A stretch of 64,000 nucleotides of DNA from positions 1,054,001 through 1,118,000 of the forward strand of contig SRSI01000010.1 of the NCBI GenBank assembly GCA_005656395.1, written 5' to 3'. Below the pieces are notes generated by a model. It worked only from the letters and a program-made list of their open reading frames with translations. It was not told where the DNA came from and did no database searches. A program made the position numbers and the translations under genes. Shown here piece after piece: positions 26,926-36,644 of the stretch. This DNA comes from Strongyloides papillosus. Its lineage: Eukaryota > Nematoda > Chromadorea > Rhabditida > Strongyloididae. Every line of letters starts with the position of its first letter. Position 1 is the stretch's first letter.

Positions 26926-29004
26926 TATTTCATATTAACACAAATTTAGAAATAATACTTCTATTCGTTATAGCATCAATATTCATTTTACATCCAAAAA
27001 TTATTGTATTTCGTTTTTTTATAAAGGCAGCAAAAAATTTTTGCACTTTGTTTAATCTTAAACTTGTAAAAAAATTATGTGTTATTAAAAATTATACATA
27101 ATAAGCGTTCATTTTTTGCATAGTATTGCCAAAGATTTATAAGTAAACAAATAATTTTATTTATTTTATTGTTATGGTATTTCCTAGATATAAATGTTTT
27201 TAGTTCTTAATTATTAATAAAAATTTTAATGTTTCTTAGCTTGTGGAATCCGAATTCCATATAAAAATTAAACACTTAGATATCCAACTTATACGACTAG
27301 TATAATCTTTATAAATATTTTTAGTATTATTAATATTAAAAATATGAATACCTCAAGTATAATATTACAGCATTGTGTTTGTTCTCTGATACAAATATTT
27401 TATTATTTTCTCTTGAAACCAAAGAAATATTGATGTTTGAACATATAATGTGAAAATTTGATAAATTATTGAATATTCGATTGAAAATGATAAAAAGAAG
27501 AATTAATTAATGATAGTATTTATTTAGAAAACATTTTATTATTTAAAAAGTGATTTAGTTAAAATTAATCTTTTTTTCTTCTAAAAATTACCATCATTAA
27601 AATACATTATAAAAGCATAAATTATTTTAAATTTTTACGTGGTTGTTATAAGATACAGATTACTAACATAAGTAAAGTATTAAAGTTGAATTGTAAATTA
27701 TATTAAATGAAATTACACAATGAAAATTGATCTTAAAAATACTTATACATTGTGCAAAATTTTTAGCATGATTAGAATTTAGATATACAATCACTTAATA
27801 AAATCATACTACTAATTGACTTATCAAAAAACTAGTACGAAAATAACCAAGAATTTAAGCGGTTAGTATATATTTCTTTTATTGTAATTTAATTAGAGAT
27901 GTTTAAGCAAGATTATAAAATACAGAACAATATCAAAATAAATATATGGTAACAAGTAAAAAATGATACTTTTACGTTTCCGTAGGGCCACCGTTGAAGT
28001 GTTGTTTACAGGCACTAAACATTAACTAATTATAATTCTTATTCAAGAATAACCTTCGAAAAATACTACTACATTATGCAACATTTACTTCAGCAAATCA
28101 TTGTCTTTGCCAGTTTTTCACTAAATGTAGCTATTGATATACCAGCTTCAGAGAATTGCTTCGTTTCTTTTTGTTACTTGATATACATTATTTTCAGGAA
28201 GACTGTTATATATTAATTATTGATAAATCAACTGTATGTACGCCATTTATGAATGATTCCAAATAATCACAAACATTTAAATAAACGTTGATAATCTACC
28301 TTTATTTAATTAAGCTAATTGACATGTTTCACAAATTATTTTATTATTCGGTTTTTTTATCACTACCAGTATAGTTAAAAAAAGGAAAATAAATGTCCAA
28401 AGATTATTTTATAGTAAAATTCACGTAATCATCTTAACATATTTTTGTATACAACTTTAGAAAAGTTCTCATATTCATTTTGCTAGTAAAATCTAAAAAT
28501 CATTCCACTTGACATTTAGTATCAGAGGCAACACTCTTTTTTGCAACAATTGCGTAAAGTCGTACCTCTATAATTCAAAATATTAAAGCAATTTACAATT
28601 ATTTTCCACATTAAAAATATAGCTTGTAATTATTACTAGATAATGTTGGATAACTTATTTTTTAAATATAGTTTAATCATTGACAAAAATTAACTTCACA
28701 GTTGTAATAATTGTCATTGTGTTCAATGAACATCGTTTCACACTGGAGAGTTTGCAATAAATAAAGAATTAAACTTTGAAAATAAATTTATAATAATTGA
28801 AAAATGCTTTTAAAATAAAAGGGTTTTAAAAGTAGGAAACACTTCTATGACATTAAAATACAAACCTATTAAACATTAAAATAATATGGTTCTTAAAACA
28901 ATCCACAATATTTTAAACAACTAATAAGATAACTTCAATGTTGAATATACCTATCGTAACTAATACAAAAAATCATATCTCAGTTTCCTTTGAAATATAA
29001 ACAT
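26926..29004. other. Intergenic between convergent genes, no intact gene
   Basis: About 2.1 kb between the 3' ends of tropomodulin (plus) and the SLC25A46-like gene (minus). The sequence is mostly very AT-rich, with less AT-rich patches at about 27975-28215 and 28500-28570. In those patches short frames on either strand look protein-like but are broken by stops. I could not join them into a gene or assign a family. Confidence 0.4.
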
Positions 29005-30370
29005 TTATAGCCTTGGCCCTCCAGACAATGCATTTGGTCGGTGTATTATGGTGTCAGAATTTGAAGTTTTATGCAATGTCTTGGTACCATATTCTAGGGC
29101 ATAACGAGTACATTTCAAAAGAGATAGTTGCAATATTGATTGAAGCATGAGTGCACCAATACCCTAAAAACAAAAAAATATAAATATAAAATACCACTGA
29201 AATTTACGCTTAAAAAAACCCATTTATGTTCTTTCTCCCACATTTGTTGAATGCAATCTTTTACACCTAGATACTTAGCGGAAATAGAAATAGCAGAAGC
29301 TCCTGTATCCATATTATCAATCAGTGTTCTTGTACCTTGAATGTACAAACGATGAAGAACTGTTTCGAATGGATATAATAGTGCATCAGCTACAATAATT
29401 GAGGTAAGTGATGCAATAGTCTTTGGAAGAAATCTATGAAACAATGTTCTTTCTGATGGCTTTTTACGTATTATGTAATTTGTTACCATCTCATGAATAA
29501 CATTATACGACTTTAGAGTGATCATGTAGTGGGCTGTATAATATATGGTGCCTGGAAATGATAAATAAAAAATAGAAAATCTTCTAGAATTGTCTTTAGG
29601 GCCTAATATATCATATTTTAATCTATCGATTCCATTAGTTAATACCTCTGTAAATCTATAGTCTCCTGGAGAGAGTCCTGCTCGAGAACGGACGGTCTCT
29701 ATAAACGAAGAGATGTGAAAAGGCATAATAAGTGCAAATGAAATTGCCTTCATTCCAATATGTCTCCAATATCTCCTTGACGTGTCATTTGAAAGTATCT
29801 TATGAGGTAAATTAAAAACATCAGAAACTATAATCTCAACTAAAGAAGACATTCCATAAACGTATATATTTCCAGTTGATCCTTTCCACAGAGACATCAA
29901 TCCCTAAAATAATAATTTGACGTTATTTTATTAAAATAAATCAAGAACATTACATCATTTGAGACTGATCTGCAAATAACGGGAATTAAAGTAAATGGCT
30001 GGAGATGTAATGACTTTGCAAATTGATGAACTTGACATTGTCGTCTTATAACGTTACATGGATGTTGAATTAAGAAACGCAACCCAGCTTCAAGACCACC
30101 CAATATATTACTATAAAAAGTTTCTTCTGAGCTTTCAGGGGAGGCAACAATTGGTTTTACACTGTCTTCAGGAATGTCCTTTAACACTTCTTTGTCTCTG
30201 TTTTTTTGGAAAACAACGGGTTTTTTATAATCTCCTACTGTATTGTATGGTAATTGAATGTCATCATCAGAATCATTACTATCATCATTTTCAAAGATAG
30301 GAATCCTATTAAATGTTCTAGGATCTGATCGTGCACGATATCGCCATGATGGAACACTATCTCCAGACAT
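29005..30370 (-). CDS. SLC25A46-like mitochondrial outer-membrane carrier protein
   Basis: Three exons in phase: 30370-29954, 29903-29220 and 29163-29005. They give 419 residues, almost exactly the human SLC25A46 length of 418. The diagnostic segment is present at about residues 316-335, with YPFETVLHRLYIQGTRT nearly as in SLC25A46, as well as GLMSLWKGS at the exon 1/2 join. The family descends from mitochondrial solute carriers but acts at the outer membrane in mitochondrial shape and lipid handling, as known in animals and from the yeast relative Ugo1. The first 100 residues are hydrophilic and acidic (NDDSNDSDDD), as usual for this protein. It is divergent from the csn-2 gene with 430 bp between start codons, suggesting a shared promoter region. 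Confidence 0.92.
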
Positions 30371-30800
30371 ATTTTACATTTGATATTTTCATACAAATAC
30401 AATAGTATTTTTAAAATTGATAAAATTAACTACAAATTATAATAATAAAATTTTAATTCAAATAAATATCAATATAAAAAATAATGTAGATTAAAAAAAC
30501 AATGAAATGTACAATTGCAACATAGTAATTTCACTAAGAAAAACACTTAATAGTAGCTGTTTCATTCAAAACAAAAATGTTGTTTAAAAAACATAGTGAA
30601 ACTGTTGAAATTATTAATTTGTACATATACTGATGTAAAAAAGTCACTCAATAAACAACAATCACCAATCATTTTGTTGATGTAATAGTCAATGTGTTTT
30701 ATATGGAAAAAGTCCATATTATTCCAAAGCTTTACTATTAAAACAAGAAATACTATTCTTACTCAACGTTTTATTCGTTGATATTTTTATTTCTAGAGAA
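30371..30800. promoter_or_regulatory. Shared upstream region of SLC25A46-like and CSN2 genes
   Basis: A 430-bp AT-rich gap between two divergent start codons. It must hold the start regions of both genes and probably the promoter of the five-gene cluster to the right. A TTTCTAG acceptor ends at 30796, just before the CSN2 ATG. No specific motif can be named. Confidence 0.45.
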
Positions 30801-32203
30801 ATGAGTGATGATGATGATTACGTTGATAACGAATATGAACTTGTATGTTTCAACAACGTCTAATTATTTATTTAATTATATTTTAGCAATATAGTGATAG
30901 CGACAATGCATCTGAACCTGATGTAAATCTCGAAAATCAGTATTATTCTGCTAAAGCACACAAGAGTGAGGGAAATATCATGGAGGCCTTAACGGGAATG
31001 CAAAAAGTTCTTGAATTAGAAGAAAGTAAAGGTGAATGGGGTTTTAAAGCCCTAAAACAAATGGTTAAAATGACATTTAGAATGGGAGAATATGAGATGA
31101 TGCTTGATTACTACAAATCAATGCTTTCTTATACAAAGAATGCTGTGACAAAGAACTATTCAGAAAAGAGTATAAGTAATATTCTTGAGCTTATTTCTAC
31201 AGCTAAACAAAAAGATATGTTAAAGAAATTTTATCAAGTTACACTATCTACTTTAGAAAGTAGTAAAAATGAGAGATGTTGGTTCAAAACTAAACTTAAA
31301 CTTGGGAGATTGTACCTTGAATCTAAAAATTACGGTGAATTAGAGAAAATTTTAAATGAATTAAGAACATATTGTAATAACGATACTAGTGATAATGATC
31401 AGAAGAAAGCGACTCAATTGCTTGAAGTATATGCTTTAGAAATTGAACTACATACTGCTTTAAAAAATACACGTGCACTTCAAACAATATATAATGAAGC
31501 TACTAGAGTAGAGGGGGCAATTTCTCATCCTTTGATCATGGGTGTTATATATGAATGCGGAGGTAAAATGCATTTATTCAACAAAGATTATGACGCCGCT
31601 CACTCTGACTTTTTTGCAGCTTTCAAATGCTTTGATGAAACAGGAAGTCACCGGAGGCTTTCCTGTCTAAAATACTATGTACTTGCTTCAATGTTAATTA
31701 GATCAAAGATTAATCCATTTGAATCACAGGAAACAAAAGCTTTTAAAAATGAGACTGAAGTTGTGGCGATGACTAATTTAGTTACTGCATATCAGAATTA
31801 TGATCTTGAGAAATTTCAGGAAACTCTAATCATGTATAAAAATTCATTTGATAAAGATGACTTCATTAAGGAATACGTTGGAGAATTAGAAAGAAATATA
31901 CGGTGTTATGAAATAAAAAACTTAGTTAAGTATGAGAAAAATGTCAAATTATCTGTACTCGCTGATAAATTAAAAACAACTATAGAGGAAGTTGAATGTA
32001 TCTTAAAAACGTTAATTGTATATGGTGAATTAAAAAATTATAGAATATGTGAATTATCTGAATCACTTATTAAATTACCTGAGACGAAAAAGTATTCTTT
32101 CCAAAGAATTTACAATACTTTTAATGGTGACCCAAACGATTCAATGTTTAACATGTTTCAAATATTCATTAACAAACATCCTAGTATTCAAGACAACATA
32201 TGA
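30801..32203 (+). CDS. csn-2: COP9 signalosome subunit 2 (CSN2)
   Basis: Subunit of the COP9 signalosome, which removes NEDD8 from cullins. Two exons, 30801-30842 and 30887-32203, joined over a 44-bp intron in phase, give 452 residues; human CSN2 has 443. The N-terminus has the acidic start (MSDDDDYVDNEYE) followed by YSDSDNASEPDVNLENQYY, close to CSN2 of other animals. The helical-repeat body includes EALTGMQKVLELE, EWGFKALKQM, GRLYLESKNYGEL and HPLIMGVIYECGGKMHL. A winged-helix PCI end is visible near residues 385-420 (VLADKLKTTIEEVECIL). The ATG lies four bases after a TTTCTAG acceptor. It is the first gene of a tight same-strand cluster. Confidence 0.95.
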
Positions 32204-32326
32204 ATATTTTTGTATTAATTTATTTCATGATTAAATTTATTATTATATGACATTTTTACTATTTAAAGTGGTTTTTTCGCTTAAATACTTTTAGTGTTTT
32301 TTGAATAATCTTTATATTTTTTTAGA

Positions 32327-32533
32327 ATGGTTAATAAGAAGAAAAATACACCTATTGATAATTCAAAGAAAAAACAGGATCAAATTATGAAAGATTTGAA
32401 AAAATTAGAAGAACAATTGTATAAGTATGAGACAGAATTGCTAACAAAGGAGTTGAATTGTGAGCCAAAAGACATTCCTGATAATCTTCGTATTTATTCA
32501 GGATCTTCTGCTACATGCCCATTGCGGAAATAA
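32327..32533 (+). CDS. Small basic coiled-coil protein, 68 residues, unknown
   Basis: A complete short frame with ATG directly after a TTTTTTTAG acceptor. The first half is lysine-rich, with a likely coiled coil at about residues 16-42 (DLKKLEEQLYKYETELL). The end is PDNLRIYSGSSATCPLRK. I do not recognise it. The LEEQLYKYET stretch faintly recalls the start of the Eaf6 family, and the next gene downstream is an Eaf6 homologue, so a partial duplicate is possible. It could equally be an unrelated small nuclear protein. Support for it being real comes from its own acceptor, position in a tight cluster and non-repetitive composition. Confidence 0.5.
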   Translation: MVNKKKNTPIDNSKKKQDQIMKDLKKLEEQLYKYETELLTKELNCEPKDIPDNLRIYSGSSATCPLRK

Positions 32534-32639
32534 ATAAGATCTCTTTCTTTTTTTTAAATATTTTTGTCATAACGTTTCGTCGTTTGATTTACTTTATTAT
32601 TTTATTTTCTGGTTAATAATAATAATTACATTTATAGAA

Positions 32640-33059
32640 ATGAAGGATCATGAAACAGCAAAAAGCATTCATAGTGCCGAAGGTAATGAGCTTCTTCAGA
32701 TGATAAAAAGAAGGCGAGAATGTATAGAAAATTTGGTTAATTTAGAGAATGAAATAACAAAACTTGAGAGTAAATATTTCGAAGAATCACATGATTACGG
32801 GAATATGATTAACGGTTTTCATAAAATAACATCGACATCTTCTGCTAGAGGTGTTAATTTACGATACGACAAAAGGAAAAGAAATGTTCAAACATTAGAT
32901 AGAATTATATCTTTAAGTTCACTTACATCACCTCTATCAATAAAAACAGCTGCAGCAATACCAAAAAATCTTTTGGAACAAGGATCGAACAATTCAAATA
33001 ATCAAATTCTTTTTGTTGATGGTGATAGTGACTCAATACGATCGATGCCCTTGAAATAA
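32640..33059 (+). CDS. Eaf6/MEAF6 homologue, histone acetyltransferase complex subunit
   Basis: A 139-residue frame matching the Eaf6/MEAF6 family, small subunits shared by NuA4-type and MOZ/HBO1-type histone acetyltransferase complexes in the nucleus. The coiled-coil part at residues 15-50 (ELLQMIKRRRECIENLVNLE, then ESKYFEES) is followed by the family hallmark YGNMINGF (residues 54-61, compare YGNIIRGW in MEAF6). Then comes a basic stretch YDKRKRNVQ and a serine-rich segment SLSSLTSP, in the same order as in MEAF6. The ATG is preceded by ATTTATAGAA, a plausible trans-splice acceptor. No intron is needed. Confidence 0.8.
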   Translation: MKDHETAKSIHSAEGNELLQMIKRRRECIENLVNLENEITKLESKYFEESHDYGNMINGFHKITSTSSARGVNLRYDKRKRNVQTLDRIISLSSLTSPLSIKTAAAIPKNLLEQGSNNSNNQILFVDGDSDSIRSMPLK

Positions 33060-33233
33060 TTACTAATAATTTTTTTAAGATTTAATTTTTTTTATTTATT
33101 TTTTTCTACTTTTTCTTATTTGATCTAACAAAACTCTTTATCTAATTATTGATTTTTTTTATCTGGTAACAAACCGAAAACAATTTACTTTAATTTCTTT
33201 TTGTATAAATACATTTATATTTTAGATAAATTT

Positions 33234-35817
33234 ATGCAACGAGAATTCAATTACATTCTTTCCAATGATCTTGATATTCCTTTATCAATAAATATTCTAT
33301 CTCTTGAATGTGCAAGAGAGCGAAGTTCGTACATGAGAATGTATCCTAATATTCTTAATGAGATAACAGGACAAATGTTTTTGAAAGTTTCATTATATTC
33401 AAATGGACGACTAGTAGGAACTACTATGCCAACAAAATATGTGACAAATACAAAAGAGTCAACACTAGGAAAAAGTGAAGGTTTATCTTCGGGAAAAATT
33501 CAGACATGGAATGAATGGATGGAATTTCCAATTAAATATTCAGAATTGACCAGAGATTCATTTGTTCATTTCTCTGTGTGGGATATTTCTGGTTCAGATT
33601 GTAAAGAAATATTTATAGGAGAAACTATTATGACATTATTTTCCAAAAGAGGAACATTTAGAAGTGATATTATAGATTTGAGATTGGATCCCGCAGAAAA
33701 AGGAGCAACAAATGATAATCCTTGGAAGATGTCACCAAAAAGTGCTTTTAAATTAGCCAAATATCCGCATGGTGATGAAAAAATGAATGAATTAATGAAA
33801 AAATCAAAAATGCATTTAAATGGTTTAATGAAACGTGTAAATTTTTTAGATAAAATATCATTAAGTGAAATTGAGCAAATAAAGGCTGATAAAAAAAGAA
33901 AATGTAATTGGCTTTATTTAAGTATTAAACTACCAACCTTTACATATGATACAAATCCATATACATTAATATTTTATCAGGAAGAACCAGTGTTATCACA
34001 TCCATTTATGTCATTTGTTAGTGCTTATGTTGATCCTGAACAAGATTTAGAAAATCTTTATGAATCAAGACATCATGAGATGACTAGAAATTGTCAGGGT
34101 GATGATAGAAATTTAAAACCAAGTGCTCAAATGAAACATCATTTAGAGAAAATTATTAAAAAACCTAGTTGTGTACCAATAACTTCAGAGGAAAGAGATG
34201 TAATTTGGAAATTCAGGTATTGGTTGATGAAATTCCCATCTGCCTTAACAAAGTTTGTACGATGTATAAACTGGGAAATTGAAAGTGAAGTTAAACAAGC
34301 GACAAAATTCATTAATGAGTGGGCCTTATGTGATGCTGCTGATGCCTTGGAATTACTAAGTGATCAGTTTATTCATCCTTTTGTGAGAAATTATGCTGTT
34401 GCACGGTTACAAGAAGCTGATGACTCTATAATTTTATTATTTTTGCCTCAACTTGTTCAAAGTATACGATATGAAGTCAATGTTTTTCTGATATTATCTT
34501 CTAAAGATTTAAATATTGAACAATCATTTGAAGACCATGGAATTGCTTCTTTTTTAGTTGATAAATGCACTAAAAATAGAGAAATAGCTATTTTACTATA
34601 CTGGTATCTAAAAGTTGAAATCGAAGCAAATGAACGTGTTGATAAAGCTGTTTCTGAATTGTTTAAAGATGTTTTAAACAAAATGCTGACAGCTTTAGAT
34701 CAATTAGGTGTTATAGGAAGAGAAATAAAAATAACTATAGAAAATCAGCTAAAACTCGTAAATGGACTTGAAAATTTAGCAAAAAATATAGCAGATGAAA
34801 ATGGGAGAATTGACTACAAACGTGATTTATGTATCCAAAGACTTAGTGAAGACGAAACTTTTACAAAATTACACAGTTTAAGTTTACCTGTTGATCCTAG
34901 AGTTACAGTATACGGTATAATTCCTGAAGACACAAAACTTTTTAGTTCCAAACAAATGCCAATGAAATTAACTTTTGCTACAAATTCACACTATATAAAT
35001 GAAATTAATAGTGCTAATGATAATTATACTTTATTATATAAAAGAGGTGATGATTTGCGACAAGATCAATTAGTTGTACAGATGATTAAAGTTATGGATA
35101 TGCTTTTAAAAAAAGAAAAATTAGATTTGTGCCTTACACCTTACTCAGTATTAGCAACAAGTCCAACAGAAGGATTTGTTCAATTTATTAAAGCATATCC
35201 TTTTCGTGAAGTCAATAATCAAGGTGGTATAAGAGCAATGCTTAAAAAATATAGACCAGCTAAAACTCCAGAAGATATTGAAACTGAAGCATTAAATAAT
35301 TATACAAAAAGTTTAGCTGGATATTCTATTATATGCTATATTTTAGGTATTGGTGATCGTCATATGGATAATCTTTTACTATGTGAAAATGGTAAAATGT
35401 TTCATGTTGATTTTGGGTATATTTTGGGGCGTGATCCAAAAACTCTTGCGTGATCCAAAACCTTTTCCACCACCAATGAAATTAAACTCTGACATTATGA
35501 ATGCTCTAGGTGTTGAGAATAGTGATAGGAGGAAAATGTTTGTTACATATTGTTATTCTGCATTTTGTATTTTACGTAGAAATGCCAATTTAATATTAAA
35601 TCTATTTCAATTAATGTTAGATGCTGGAATTCCAGATATTGCTGTTGAGAAGGACAAAGCCGTTGAAAAAGTTCTACAAAGATTTCATTTAGATTTGGAA
35701 GACGATGAAGAAAAAATATATTCAAAAATAATTTCACTTATAAATGAATCAACCAGTGATCGATTTGCAGCTATTATGGATGTTGCACATGATTTTAAAC
35801 AAAATTATCTTAATTAA
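33234..35817 (+). pseudogene. vps-34: VPS34 class III PI3-kinase, frame broken by a 19-bp duplication
   Basis: Class III phosphatidylinositol 3-kinase, which makes PI3P for endosomal sorting and autophagy. From the ATG at 33234 the frame shows an N-terminal C2-like region, the helical PIK domain (about residues 320-460) and the kinase domain, with GDDLRQDQ at 605-612, catalytic GDRHMDN with Asp708, and DFG at 726-728. The frame then stops at 35451-35453, giving only 739 residues. The rest of the kinase domain (PKPFPPPMKL onward to VAHDFKQNYLN, stop at 35815-35817) continues in another frame. The cause is a 19-bp tandem repeat: GCGTGATCCAAAA occurs at 35429 and again at 35448. Without one copy the gene would be 854 residues, near the family length of 890. 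An assembly or sequencing error is the first suspicion, because the gene is normally essential and both halves are otherwise intact. Confidence 0.9.
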
Positions 35818-35930
35818 AAATATTTATTAATTATATTTTTTTAATAGTTATATGCTACTTAAGAGTATTTAATTTAATACTTTAATATACCAACAATATT
35901 ATTTTCAGCACTTTTTTTACTATTTAACTA

Positions 35931-36602
35931 ATGTTTTCTAAATCGGTTTTTGATACAGTCATAAAAGAAGGAAATGATGAATGTAACTATGAAATAACAA
36001 CCTTATGGAATGGAGAAAAGATCTCTACAAATCCTGTTTTAATTAATTTCAAGTATAAGGGTATCGAGAGAAATGGACTTCTTGAAAAGAATTATTTGTA
36101 TATCACATTTGAAGCACCTTTTTATGATGATCCATTTCCAGAAAATTTTGCTGGATACACACCAGGTCTATGGAATTATGAAGTCGTAGAATTTTTCTTC
36201 TCTAATAATCAAGGACAATATATTGAAATCGAATTAGGTCCACATGGTCATTGGTTGATATATGCTTTTGATGACTATCGAAAAATAAGAAATAATTGTG
36301 AGGAAGTTGAGTTGAATGTAGAGAATTCAATTTTACCAGATGATACATGGAAATGTGTTGTAGGGGTGCCATTAGGATTACTGCCTATTAATGTATCAAA
36401 ATTTAATGCTTATCATATTCATGGAAAAGAACCTCAAAGAACCTACGAAGCATTGTTTCCTTCTACTGATAAAGACCAGAAAGAACCTGATTTCCACAAA
36501 TTGGAGTATTTTAAAAAGTTTAACACAAAAACTATATTTCCATCCAATTTTTCAGAACTTCAAAAAGATGATATTGAAAATAGCTACATTTGGAATTTAT
36601 AA
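35931..36602 (+). CDS. UPF0462 family protein (C4orf33-like)
   Basis: A 223-residue single-exon frame of the UPF0462 family, whose human member is C4orf33. Matching landmarks in order are APFYDDPFP, LWNYEVVEFFFSN, YIEIELGPHGHWL, VSKFNAYHIHG, RTYEALFP and PDFHKLEYFKKFN. The fold resembles carbohydrate-binding-like beta sandwiches of this family, but no biochemical function is established that I know of. It is the last gene of the tight plus-strand cluster, 113 bp after VPS34. Its stop codon is only 42 bp from the stop codon of the convergent NHE8-like gene. Confidence 0.88.
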   Translation: MFSKSVFDTVIKEGNDECNYEITTLWNGEKISTNPVLINFKYKGIERNGLLEKNYLYITFEAPFYDDPFPENFAGYTPGLWNYEVVEFFFSNNQGQYIEIELGPHGHWLIYAFDDYRKIRNNCEEVELNVENSILPDDTWKCVVGVPLGLLPINVSKFNAYHIHGKEPQRTYEALFPSTDKDQKEPDFHKLEYFKKFNTKTIFPSNFSELQKDDIENSYIWNL

Positions 36603-36644
36603 TAATTTATTAAAATTTTTAATATAAAATAAATATAAAAATTT

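Larger units (their letters stand above)
30801..36602 (+). other. Candidate five-gene operon with trans-splice-like acceptors
   Basis: Five genes on one strand are separated by only 123, 106, 174 and 113 bp from stop to next ATG. Each downstream ATG follows a splice-acceptor-like sequence: TTTTTAG ending at 32325, ATTTATAG at 32637, TTTTAG at 33225 and TTTTCAG at 35908. This is the arrangement of nematode operons, in which internal cistrons are resolved by spliced-leader trans-splicing. Order: CSN2, a 68-residue orphan, Eaf6-like, VPS34, UPF0462. Whether they share one transcript is inferred from layout only. Confidence 0.6.

Noticed and set aside
28500..28570. Minus-strand CCxxxCC peptide after an acceptor-like AG, reminiscent of an insulin-like A chain
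   Set aside because: The final cysteine is missing, no B-chain exon or signal peptide was found, and other frames look equally plausible.
35429..35461. Tiny intron to explain the VPS34 frame break
   Set aside because: The 19-bp unit has no AG and is shorter than any known nematode intron.
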